Shown in pieces: positions 18,939 to 26,477 of a DNA stretch of 64,000 nt. The DNA lies in the NCBI GenBank assembly GCA_002344525.1, contig DDTJ01000059.1, positions 1-64,000 on the forward strand, read 5' to 3'. Under the pieces are notes generated by a model. The model was not told the DNA's origin and ran no database searches. It worked only from the letters and a program-made list of their open reading frames with translations. This DNA comes from Akkermansiaceae bacterium UBA2367. Lineage in GTDB: Bacteria; Verrucomicrobiota; Verrucomicrobiia; Verrucomicrobiales; DEV007. Made by a program: the position numbers and the translations under genes. The number at the start of each line of letters is the position of its first letter. Within the stretch, counting starts at the first letter, position 1.

Positions 18939-19491
18939 TTCGCCTTCAGGAAAAACCATCGTGCTCGGGGTGACCGGCTCCATCGCCGCCTACAAGGCCG
19001 CCGATCTCGCCAGCCGCCTCGTCAAGCGCGGCCACGCCGTCCATGTCGTGATGACGAATGACGCGCAGGAGTTCATCACCCCGCTGACCTTGCAGGTGCT
19101 CTCGCGGCATCCCGTCACCGCCGACCTCTACGACGAGAAGCAGAGCTGGCATCCCGGCCACATCGAGCTGGCCGACCGGGCCGACCTCCTCGTCGTCGCC
19201 CCCGCCACCGCCAACGTCATCGCCCGCTTCGCCCACGGCATCGCCGACGACGCCCTCGGGGCGATCCATCTCGCCACCCTCGCCCCCGTCCTGATCGCCC
19301 CGGCGATGAACGGCAAGATGTGGCAGCATCCCGCGACGAAGGCGAATGTGGAGCTTCTGAAATCGCGCGGCGTCGAATTTATCGGCCCCGAAGAGGGCCT
19401 CCTCGCCTGCGGCTACGAAGGACCGGGCCGCCTCTGGCCAGTCGAGGGCATCGAGGCGAGGATCGAGGCGATGCTCGCGGCAAAGGATTGA
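18931..19491 (+). CDS. coaC: Phosphopantothenoylcysteine decarboxylase (separate CoaC)
   Basis: 186 residues from a GTG at 18931 that overlaps the gmk stop. This flavoprotein decarboxylates 4-phosphopantothenoylcysteine in CoA synthesis. It shows an N-terminal GVTGSIAAYKAADL, the active-site His in HPGHIELADRAD, the clamp motif PAMNGKMW and the cysteine in LLACGYEGPGR. In most bacteria CoaB and CoaC are one polypeptide. Here they are two genes 13 bp apart, as in some PVC and other lineages. Confidence 0.9.
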   Translation: MSDSPSGKTIVLGVTGSIAAYKAADLASRLVKRGHAVHVVMTNDAQEFITPLTLQVLSRHPVTADLYDEKQSWHPGHIELADRADLLVVAPATANVIARFAHGIADDALGAIHLATLAPVLIAPAMNGKMWQHPATKANVELLKSRGVEFIGPEEGLLACGYEGPGRLWPVEGIEARIEAMLAAKD

Positions 19492-19504
19492 ACCGCGCCG
19501 GACC

Positions 19505-20200
19505 ATGCGTTTCCTCATCACCGCCGGGCCGACCCGCGAGCCGATCGACCCGGTCCGCTACCTCTCGAACCGTTCCTCGGGTAAGATGGGCTACGCCCTC
19601 GCCGTCGCCGCGCTGGCACGAGGACACGAGGTGACGCTGGTCTCCGGTCCCGTGGCGATCCCCGCGCCGGAAGGAACGAAGCTCGTCCGCGTCGAAACGG
19701 CGCGAGAGATGCACGACGCCGTCGCCGGGGAGATCGGGGAGGCCGACGCGGCGATCTTCTGCGCCGCCGTGGCCGACTACCGCGTCGCCGAGATCGCGGG
19801 GGAAAAGATCAAGAAGACTGGCGAGACCCTCACTCTGACCCTCGTCAGGAATCCCGACATCCTCGGCAGCGCGAGGAGCGCCTTCGGCTTCCGGGGCATC
19901 CTCGTCGGCTTCGCCGCCGAGACGGAGGACTTGGAGCGCCACGCCCTCGACAAGCTGCGCCGCAAAGGCTGCGACCTTCTCGTGGCCAACGACGTGAGCC
20001 GAACGGACATCGCCTTCGACTGCGACGAGAACGAGGTCGCGGTCTTCTTCCGGGACGGACGCCACATGGCCCTGCCCCGTGCGCCGAAGGGCGAGATCGC
20101 CTCGGCCATCGTCAGGGAGGTGGAAAAATGCGCCAGCGCTGTAGCCGGCCTCAGTGAGGCCGGATCGGATGTCGAAACGACGCTCGACCGAGGTCAGTGA
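19505..20200 (+). CDS. coaB: Phosphopantothenate-cysteine ligase (separate CoaB)
   Basis: 231 residues. It joins 4-phosphopantothenate to cysteine, the step before CoaC. It has the family opening ITAGPTREPIDPVRYLSN with RSSGKMGYALA, the AAVADYR motif and KIKK, then LLVANDVSR. The last 20 or so residues (SAVAGLSEAGSDVETTLDRG) are encoded by a dispersed palindromic repeat that overlaps the 3-prime end, so the native C-terminus has been replaced or extended. The core fold is complete before that point, so activity is expected. Confidence 0.9.
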   Translation: MRFLITAGPTREPIDPVRYLSNRSSGKMGYALAVAALARGHEVTLVSGPVAIPAPEGTKLVRVETAREMHDAVAGEIGEADAAIFCAAVADYRVAEIAGEKIKKTGETLTLTLVRNPDILGSARSAFGFRGILVGFAAETEDLERHALDKLRRKGCDLLVANDVSRTDIAFDCDENEVAVFFRDGRHMALPRAPKGEIASAIVREVEKCASAVAGLSEAGSDVETTLDRGQ

Positions 20201-20212
20201 CCTCGGCTACAG
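20139..20212. repeat. BIME-like pair of palindromic units, copy 1
   Basis: Two 25-nt units in opposite orientation, CTGTAGCCG-N-CGG at 20139-20163 and its inverse at 20188-20212. Each is itself a hairpin (GGCCTCAGTGAGGCC; CCGAGGTCAGTGACCTCGG) and they are joined by 24 bp. The same arrangement occurs at 33050-33113 and shares the linker TCGACGTT/CCGATCC-like bases. The layout resembles bacterial interspersed mosaic (REP) elements. It overlaps the end of coaB and may also terminate transcription. Confidence 0.8.
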
Positions 20213-20245
20213 ATTTCCACCCATTCTCTTTGCTGGAATGGACCG

Positions 20246-22153
20246 CTACCTCCCCATCGCCTCTTCTTCGATCTCGGCTTCCTCCTCTTCGTCGTGGAAA
20301 TACTCGCGGGGTCGGTAGAGCTTCGCGACGACGAGGAAGAGCAGGGCGGCGGCGAGCATGAGGCCGCTGAAGAACCAGAAGTAGGCCGCGCCCTCCAGCT
20401 TCACCTGGCCGCCGACGAAATACTCTCGCGAGATCGTCGCTCCGGCGGTGGCGACCTCGGCCTCGGTGGGCAGACCGAGCTTCTCGCGGCGGCGGTCGAG
20501 CCAGGTGCGCTCGGGACGGAGGCGGTCGAAGAATTTCGCGAACGCGCCAGGTTCGCCTTCCGCCGGGCGCTGGATCGTGAGGATGGCCCCTTGGTCCCAC
20601 GGCGTCGTGAGGGTTTTGTCAGGGCCGGCGCTCCAGACGCGGAGGCGGTTGCGGTTGAGGAGGCGGTATTGGTAGGGGTTGCCCCAGGGATCGCTCGACG
20701 CGGCGGCGAGGGCGGCCCCGTCGGCGTTGGAGGGGGCCTCGAAGCCGCCCGCCGCGATCTTCGCCTCGACTTCGGCGAGGAGACGGTCGAACTCCTCGCG
20801 CCCACCGAAGCGAAGGTCGGTTCGTTTCCCGTCGGCGTCGAAGATGAGGAGGATGTCGTCGTCGGTCCCCACGACGCCGTCGTGGCCGCCGTGCGCGGTT
20901 TCGGTCCCCACCGCCGCGACTTTCGCGACGGGATTGTCCACCTGGATGAAGTGGTTGATACGGGCGGGCACTTGATTGCCGATGGCGACGGCGGAGAGCC
21001 ACAGCGACATGATGAACGATTTCATCGACTTCGGTGCCTGCGAATAGCTGAATTCCAAGCTCACGATGGCGACCATCACCTCGGCCATCGTCAGAGGGAT
21101 GTAGGCGCAGGCCTGCCATGCAATCGTCGGGGTTTTCCCTGCGTCGATCTTCATCTGCGCGACCGAGACGAGGGCAAAGGAGACCACCATGATGAAGAAA
21201 CCGATCGCGATTTTCCGTATCGGCGTCAGTGGGAAAAAACGGTTGATGAGCGGATAGACGACATAGGAAAAGAGCGGGATGAATATGAGGATGAGAATGG
21301 AATTGAGGGATTGCATCTGGCTCGGGAGCCAGGTGACGCCGAGCCATTTCAGATTCATGTTCTCTGCCTGCAACACCCAAGACGAAGCTGTCTGGTCGAA
21401 AAGAGCCCAGAAGATCGCGACGAAGGCATAGATGGCGAAGAGCTTCCCGACTGCTTTGAGTCCCTCGCGACTGAACATTTCGCGGAGGAAGCCCAACCCT
21501 TTCGGCGGGATGTGGACGAATTTCCAGCGACCTATCCAGAAGACGAGCGTGGCCAAGGCCATAAGGATGCCCGGCACGCCGAAGGCCCAATGCGGCCCGT
21601 GCCATTCGAGGAGCCAAGGTGTGAGCAGGGTCGAGGCGAAGGCCCCGAGGTTGATGGACCAGTAGAACCAGTTGAAGACGCGGGGCAGGAGGTGGCGATT
21701 CTCCTTGCCGAACTGGTCGCCGACATGGGCCGAGACGCAGGGCTTGATCCCGCCGGAGCCGACCGTGATCAGCCAAAGGCCGACCATCAGCCAAGTCTCC
21801 GCCTCGCCCGCGAGCCCCATCACGGCGAGCGCGGCGTGGCCGAGGCAGTAGACCACCGAGAGCCATATGATGACGAGGTATTTTCCAAAAAAGAAATCGG
21901 CGAGCAACGCCCCGATCAACGGTGTGATGTAAACCAAGGACGAGAAATCGTGGAATCGCATGGTGCCTTCGGCATGACCCAAACGCGTGCCCGCCGTGTC
22001 CCCCATGAGCCAGAGATAGTTCACCATGAAGGCCGTGAGGATGCCCTTCATGCCGTAGAAGCTGAAGCGCTCCGCCGCCTCGTTGCCGATGATGTAGGGG
22101 ATGCCCGGCGGCATCCCGGTCAGGCGCTGGAGTTTGGAGGGGTAGGCGTTCAT
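20246..22153 (-). CDS. POT-family peptide transporter with inserted pseudopilin-like domain
   Basis: 635 residues from the ATG at 22153 (MNAYPSKLQ). This proton-coupled oligopeptide transporter type has the signature EAAERFSFYGMKGIL in the first helix and FWALFDQTASSW in a later one, with about 12 hydrophobic segments. Between the late helices (about residues 405-555) lies a hydrophilic insert containing DGVVGTDDDI, DPWGNPYQYR and VWSAGPDKT, the calcium-site and C-terminal motifs of type II secretion pseudopilins (GspG). A final helix and an acidic Glu-rich tail end the protein. An alternative TTG start is six codons upstream. It probably moves di/tripeptides; the insert is unexplained. Confidence 0.85.
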   Translation of the reverse strand: MNAYPSKLQRLTGMPPGIPYIIGNEAAERFSFYGMKGILTAFMVNYLWLMGDTAGTRLGHAEGTMRFHDFSSLVYITPLIGALLADFFFGKYLVIIWLSVVYCLGHAALAVMGLAGEAETWLMVGLWLITVGSGGIKPCVSAHVGDQFGKENRHLLPRVFNWFYWSINLGAFASTLLTPWLLEWHGPHWAFGVPGILMALATLVFWIGRWKFVHIPPKGLGFLREMFSREGLKAVGKLFAIYAFVAIFWALFDQTASSWVLQAENMNLKWLGVTWLPSQMQSLNSILILIFIPLFSYVVYPLINRFFPLTPIRKIAIGFFIMVVSFALVSVAQMKIDAGKTPTIAWQACAYIPLTMAEVMVAIVSLEFSYSQAPKSMKSFIMSLWLSAVAIGNQVPARINHFIQVDNPVAKVAAVGTETAHGGHDGVVGTDDDILLIFDADGKRTDLRFGGREEFDRLLAEVEAKIAAGGFEAPSNADGAALAAASSDPWGNPYQYRLLNRNRLRVWSAGPDKTLTTPWDQGAILTIQRPAEGEPGAFAKFFDRLRPERTWLDRRREKLGLPTEAEVATAGATISREYFVGGQVKLEGAAYFWFFSGLMLAAALLFLVVAKLYRPREYFHDEEEEAEIEEEAMGR

Positions 22154-22170
22154 GTCGGGGTCACGGGTCA

Positions 22171-22212
22171 AGAGTCATGGGTCATGGGTCATGGGTCATG
22201 GGTCATGGGTGG
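22171..22212. repeat. Heptamer tandem repeat GGGTCAT upstream of the POT gene
   Basis: About five consecutive copies of a GGGTCAT-type heptamer (on the minus strand ATGACCC) sit 18-60 bp upstream of the POT transporter start. Each unit carries an ATG on the minus strand. Copy-number change would shift frame or spacing, so it could act as a slippage tract. It may equally be neutral. Confidence 0.7.
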
Positions 22213-22219
22213 CGCGGGG

Positions 22220-23497
22220 TCAAACCGTCCGCTGGATGGCGGCGGGCAGGCGGGACTCGGGGAGGGAGGAATCGCGCTCCTCGACCAAGCGTCGCGAGGA
22301 TTCTTGGCACCGCTGCGCCACCTCGCTGGAGTTCAGGAGGCTGTCCATCGCCTTGGACACCTTGGGCATGGTGAAGGTGCGGGGAGGGATGCCGACGCCG
22401 ACGCCGAGCGTTTCGAGGCGCACGGCATTGTCGGGCTGGTCGTGGGACAAGGGCATGCAAATCTGCGGGATGCCCGCGAGGAGGGCTTGGGACAGGGTGC
22501 CGATGCCTCCATGATGCACCGCCAAGGCCACGCGCGGCATGAGGCGGCTGAAGGGCACGTAGCGGCAGGCGAAGACGCTGGCGGGCAGTTTCGGAGGAAG
22601 TTGCTCGGGATGGTTCGTGGCAAAGACGGCGCGGCGTCCCAGTTCTTGGCAGCTTTTCAGTGCCGTTTCGAAAAACCGATGCCCGTGCGCCATGGCGCTG
22701 CCGGGAGTGAAGAGCACGGGGGCCGGGCCGGAGTCGAGGAATTCCAGCAACTCGCGGTCCCGGATCGGTTCCTCGCCGAGATCGTAGAGGGGAAATCCCA
22801 AGTGATGCACGGGGGACGGCCAGTCGGGCTGGGAGGGGCCGAACCACTCGGGAAACAGCGCCAGAACCCCGTCGGGCGAATGCCACCATTCGCGGAACAC
22901 TCTGCCGGGGGCGGCCACACCCTCTTGGCGGCAGGCGGCGCGGAGTTGCGGCAGGGTATGCCGGTCGATGACGCGGTCCATGACGTGGAAGGCCAGCTTT
23001 TTCACCCAGATCGGCGAGCGGTCGAGCCAAGCGGTCCCTCGCGAATAGGTCGGCGTGCGGTGGAGGCTGCGGAACAGGCTCGGCTGGAGATGGGCCGAGA
23101 GCAGCTTGAGCCCCAGTTTCTCACGGGCCAGCCGTGCTCCGAAAGCCAAGGCGCTGCCGATGAGGAGGGTGTCCGGCTCGTCCCGGGTCAGATCCCGGAT
23201 GCGCTCGAAATACCGGATCGCGAGCGACGAGGCGGACCGGAGGACATAGGGCGTGCCCCGCCGGGGATGCCACACCACCGGGTCCTGGATCATCGCCTCG
23301 TATTCCTCCCTCGACCCGATGGGGACGAGTTCGACGCCCGCCATCCGCGCGGCGCTGTCGAAGTGGCTGTTGGCGAGGATGCGCACGCGGTGTCCATGCG
23401 CTTGCAGGATTTTCCCCATCCAGAGGAAGGGATTGACGTCCCCCGAGCTGCCCAAGGGGACGAGCAGGATGGGCTTGGGGGAGGGGGTGGCAGTCAT
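22220..23497 (-). CDS. UDP-glycosyltransferase-like protein (GT1/MGT type)
   Basis: 425 residues. The N-terminal half starts ILLVPLGSSGDVNPFLWMGK, the acceptor-domain motif of GT1 enzymes such as sterol or macrolide glycosyltransferases. The C-terminal donor domain has HHGGIGTLSQALLAGIPQI followed by PLSHDQPDNA, the sugar-nucleotide-binding signature. The ATG at 23497 is used because the open frame upstream belongs to shadow sequence of the next gene. It lies 20 bp from the Gfo/Idh/MocA gene on the same strand. Possible acceptors are hopanoid- or carotenoid-like lipids, but nothing here decides this. Confidence 0.85.
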   Translation of the reverse strand: MTATPSPKPILLVPLGSSGDVNPFLWMGKILQAHGHRVRILANSHFDSAARMAGVELVPIGSREEYEAMIQDPVVWHPRRGTPYVLRSASSLAIRYFERIRDLTRDEPDTLLIGSALAFGARLAREKLGLKLLSAHLQPSLFRSLHRTPTYSRGTAWLDRSPIWVKKLAFHVMDRVIDRHTLPQLRAACRQEGVAAPGRVFREWWHSPDGVLALFPEWFGPSQPDWPSPVHHLGFPLYDLGEEPIRDRELLEFLDSGPAPVLFTPGSAMAHGHRFFETALKSCQELGRRAVFATNHPEQLPPKLPASVFACRYVPFSRLMPRVALAVHHGGIGTLSQALLAGIPQICMPLSHDQPDNAVRLETLGVGVGIPPRTFTMPKVSKAMDSLLNSSEVAQRCQESSRRLVEERDSSLPESRLPAAIQRTV

Positions 23498-23517
23498 TCG
23501 CGTTTGAAAAAGACGAT

Positions 23518-24765
23518 TCACGCCAGCCCGAACCGCTCGTCGATGGCCCTCTGGTAATCCCTCAGCCTGCCGGATTCGATCTCGGCGACGCTCACCTCGC
23601 GCCCGGCGAGGGCGGATTCGACGATGGCGTAGGCGCAGGCGAGGTCGCGCAGCCCCTCCGCGCTGGAGCATTCGGGCTGGCCGCCGCGCTCGACGGCGCG
23701 GAGCCAGTCGAGCTGGGCGAGGGCGAAGTCGTTTTGGAGGCCGAGGGGGAAATGGCGTGCCTTCAGTTCGGCGGGGGCATCGGCTTCGTAGCGGGCGCTC
23801 AGGGATTGCGGCTCCTCGCCGTCGAGGTGGAGGGTGTCTCCGGTGGCCTTGCCCTTCGCCCCGTAGAAGACGATCCCCTCGCCGACGACGGTGTTGCCTC
23901 CACGCCCTCCCCAGCTCCCGAACATCGAACCCGCCGCGCTCGAGGCGAGGGAGAAATGGGCATAGAAGGTGTCGTCGGCGTCGCAGGGGACGGGCTCGAC
24001 TTTCCTCCCCTCGCGCAGAATCCAGCGCACGGGCTCGACGATCTGGGTCCGCGCCCCCACCGAGACGACCTCGCTGCCGGAGATGTGGCGGATCAGGTCG
24101 AAGAAATGCGGGCCGAGGTCGAGGGCCATGCCGCCCCCTTCGGCGAGCCGATGGCGCCAGGGTGTCTCCGCGACGACGAGGTCGGGCGCCCACCAGGTGC
24201 CGATGTTCCCCATCGCCGTCATCTGCACCGGGCCGACCGGGCCGTCTCCGGAGAAGGCCCAGTGCTGGTGCCGCACCCAAGGGGCGAAGCGCAAGTTCTC
24301 GAACACGCCGAAGGTCACACCCGCCTTTTCCGCCCCGTCGACCATCCGGCGCGCGCCCTCCATGGAAACGGCGAGGGGCTTCTGCGAGAGGAGGTGCTTC
24401 CCGTGGGCGAAGGCGGCCTCGGCGACTTGGTGGTGCAGGCTGTGGACGGTGAAATCGTTCACCGCGTCGATCCGGCCCGAGGCGATCATCTCGCGGTAGT
24501 CGGTGAAGACCGCGACCTCCGTGCCCGGCTGGAAGTCCGAGAGATACTGGTCGCCCACGGCGAGCGGATCGCCGGGGAGGCTTGAGACGGCGCGCCGCTG
24601 CGGAGGGCCGTCGCCGCGTTTCACGTAGCCGAGGGCGTCCTCGGCCCGGCGGGCGCAGAGGGCGGTGATCTCGAACCCGTCCACCCCCGCCTCGCGGAGG
24701 AGGCGGTAGCCTTCGAGGTGCGCGGCGAGGATGCGGCCGCAGCCGACGATGCCGATGCGTATCAT
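23518..24765 (-). CDS. Gfo/Idh/MocA-family oxidoreductase
   Basis: 415 residues. The N-terminal Rossmann fold begins IRIGIVGCGRILAAH. The conserved Lys sits in SQKPLAV (usual EKP motif with Gln in place of Glu). GGGMALDLGPHFFDLI forms the dimer/substrate region with its His. Such enzymes oxidise or epimerise sugars and inositols with NAD(P). This one is somewhat long. It is followed by a glycosyltransferase, so a role in making a modified sugar is possible but unproven. Confidence 0.85.
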   Translation of the reverse strand: MIRIGIVGCGRILAAHLEGYRLLREAGVDGFEITALCARRAEDALGYVKRGDGPPQRRAVSSLPGDPLAVGDQYLSDFQPGTEVAVFTDYREMIASGRIDAVNDFTVHSLHHQVAEAAFAHGKHLLSQKPLAVSMEGARRMVDGAEKAGVTFGVFENLRFAPWVRHQHWAFSGDGPVGPVQMTAMGNIGTWWAPDLVVAETPWRHRLAEGGGMALDLGPHFFDLIRHISGSEVVSVGARTQIVEPVRWILREGRKVEPVPCDADDTFYAHFSLASSAAGSMFGSWGGRGGNTVVGEGIVFYGAKGKATGDTLHLDGEEPQSLSARYEADAPAELKARHFPLGLQNDFALAQLDWLRAVERGGQPECSSAEGLRDLACAYAIVESALAGREVSVAEIESGRLRDYQRAIDERFGLA

Positions 24766-24816
24766 GCCTCGATGGTAGCGGAACCCATGCCGTCGCCAAG
24801 CGAAAAGGGCGCCGCT

Positions 24817-24836
24817 TTCCCGCGACGCCCCTTTGT
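24817..24836 (-). terminator. Possible terminator after the aquaporin gene
   Basis: On the minus strand an imperfect hairpin AAAGGGGCG ... CGCCCTTT ends in TTTT, about 60 bp downstream of the aquaporin stop. One internal mismatch and a short T run make it moderate. Confidence 0.4.
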
Positions 24837-24840
24837 GGAA

Positions 24841-24884
24841 GATCGGTCCAATCCGACGAATCGGACAAATCCGTCGGATCGATC
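24841..24884. repeat. Short iterated repeat rich in TCCGA
   Basis: The stretch contains iterated GATCGGTCC / AATCCGACG / AATCGGACA / AATCCGTCG / GATCGATC blocks of about 9 bp, partly inverted relative to each other. It lies immediately downstream of the aquaporin gene. It looks like a degenerate minisatellite. Confidence 0.6.
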
Positions 24885-24886
24885 AC

Positions 24887-25603
24887 CTACTTTTCGGCTT
24901 TGCCCGCGAAGGCCGGATAGACCAAGCCCGCGAGAGCCGCCCCGGCGAGGGGGGCGAGCCAGAAAAGCCAAAGTTGGGCCAGCGCCCAGCCGCCGACGAA
25001 GACTGCGGAACCGGTGCTGCGCGCGGGATTGACCGAGAGATTCGTCACCGGGATCCCGATGAGGTGGATGAGGGTGAGACCCAGACCGATGGCGAGGGGG
25101 GCGAAGCCCTTCGGAGCACGCGAGTCGGTCGCCCCGAGGATGATCAGAAGGAAGAAGAAAGTCAGCACGAACTCGGCGACGAGAGCCGAGACCACCGAAT
25201 AGCCGCCGGGCGAATGGTCCGCGTAGCCGTTGGCGGCGAAGCCGCCCTCGGTGCTGAAGCCCGCCTTGCCGCTCGCGATCAGATAGAGCACGCCGGCCCC
25301 GGCGATCCCGCCGACGACTTGGGCGACGATGTAGGGGATGAACTCGGACTTCGGATGGCGTCCGCCGATGACGAGTCCGAGCGTGACCGCCGGGTTGAGA
25401 TGGCAGCCCGAGATGTGCCCGATGGCGTAGGCCATCGTCAGCACGGTGAGGCCGAAGGCGAAGGACACGCCGACAAAGCCGATCCCAAGCTGGGTCGGCG
25501 AGGCGCCGTCGGTGAGGAAAAGCGCCGCGAGTACGGCACTGCCGCAGCCGCCGAAGACGAGCCAGAAGGTTCCGAAGAATTCCGCGATGAGCTTGTTTTT
25601 CAT
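24887..25603 (-). CDS. aqpZ: Aquaporin Z-like water channel
   Basis: 238 residues with six membrane helices and both half-helix NPA motifs (GCHLNPAVT at about 70, SVNPARSTGSA at about 195). The arginine after the second NPA is that of the ar/R filter. FFGTFWLVFGGCGSAVLAA opens the first helix as in AqpZ. A loop between helices 3 and 4 is extended (FSTEGGFAANGYADHS). ATG 25603 is the start that matches the family. It is divergent from the sigma-factor gene, with about 128 bp shared upstream region. It moves water, perhaps small neutral solutes. Confidence 0.92.
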   Translation of the reverse strand: MKNKLIAEFFGTFWLVFGGCGSAVLAALFLTDGASPTQLGIGFVGVSFAFGLTVLTMAYAIGHISGCHLNPAVTLGLVIGGRHPKSEFIPYIVAQVVGGIAGAGVLYLIASGKAGFSTEGGFAANGYADHSPGGYSVVSALVAEFVLTFFFLLIILGATDSRAPKGFAPLAIGLGLTLIHLIGIPVTNLSVNPARSTGSAVFVGGWALAQLWLFWLAPLAGAALAGLVYPAFAGKAEK

Positions 25604-25663
25604 GGTTTTTTGAAGGATGGGCCGAGGGAGATCCCGGTTCCCTCCAGATTGAGGATCTAGAGA

Positions 25664-25693
25664 TTGCAAGTCAACGGAATTTCCGCAAATAAT
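25664..25693 (+). promoter_or_regulatory. Possible promoter of the sigma-factor gene
   Basis: TTGCAA (25664-25669) and AATAAT (25688-25693) with an 18-bp spacer resemble a housekeeping promoter, about 39 bp before the sigma-factor ATG. This AT-rich patch stands out from its surroundings. Confidence 0.4.
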
Positions 25694-25731
25694 CGCCTGC
25701 GGCAGCATCTTCGGCGCTACACTTGCCATTT

Positions 25732-26391
25732 ATGGAGAAATTCGACGAAAAGGAGCAGTTCGCCCGCACCCGAAAGAGCCTCATCGAGCGGCTGGCCGAC
25801 TGGGAGGACCAGCGCACTTGGGAGGAGTTCTACCAGACCTACTGGCGGCTCATCTACAGCGTCTCGGTGAAGGCCGGGCTGAACCGCGAGGAGGCCTTCG
25901 ACGTGGTGCAGGAGACCGTGCTCGCCGTCGCCAAGCAATGGAGGAAGGGCCAAATCTACGACCCGGAGAAGGGCTCCTTCAAGACTTGGCTGATGAACAT
26001 CACGCGCTGGCGAATCGCCGACCAGTTCCGCCTGAAGCAGCGCAACCCCGCCGCGATGAACCAGGCCGGCGGAACTCCCGGATCGGACGGCGAGGACCGC
26101 CGCACCGCCACGATCGAGCGGATCGAGGGGCAGAACGGGGCCGAGATCCTCGATCAAGTCTGGGATCGCGAATGGATGTCGAACCTCACCGAGGTCGCCC
26201 TCGGGCGGGTCAAGAAGCTCGTCTCGCCGAAGCAATACCAGATTTTCCACGCCTATGTCGTGAAGGAATGGGAGGTCGCCAAGGTGATCCACGAGCTCGG
26301 CGTGAGCCAGTCGCAGGTCTACCTCGCCAAGCACCGGGTCGGCGCGCTGCTGAAGGACGAGATCGAGAAGTTGAAGGGGGAGTTCGCCTGA
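25732..26391 (+). CDS. RNA polymerase sigma factor, ECF type
   Basis: 219 residues. Region 2 lies in WEEFYQTYWRLIYSVSVKAG with EEAFDVVQETVLAVAKQW (core binding and -10 recognition), and WLMNITRWRIAD follows. Region 4 lies at the C-terminus (VSPKQYQIFHAYVVKEWEV, then LGVSQSQVYLAKHRV), a helix-turn-helix for -35 contact. No anti-sigma gene is adjacent. ATG 25732 is preferred to TTG 25723. In Verrucomicrobia and Planctomycetes such orphan ECF factors are common. Its regulon is unknown. Confidence 0.88.
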   Translation: MEKFDEKEQFARTRKSLIERLADWEDQRTWEEFYQTYWRLIYSVSVKAGLNREEAFDVVQETVLAVAKQWRKGQIYDPEKGSFKTWLMNITRWRIADQFRLKQRNPAAMNQAGGTPGSDGEDRRTATIERIEGQNGAEILDQVWDREWMSNLTEVALGRVKKLVSPKQYQIFHAYVVKEWEVAKVIHELGVSQSQVYLAKHRVGALLKDEIEKLKGEFA

Positions 26392-26443
26392 CCGCCCCGC
26401 TTTTGCACCGGGGGCAAATCGAGGGGAGCGGCCAAACTTTCGC

Positions 26444-26477
26444 TTGACCGGACGGCCCTCCCTCCTAAACCTTATCT
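26444..26477 (+). promoter_or_regulatory. Possible promoter of guaB
   Basis: TTGACC (26444-26449) followed after 16 bp by TAAACC (26466-26471) places a transcription start very near the ATG at 26478. The mRNA may have almost no leader. Confidence 0.3.
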
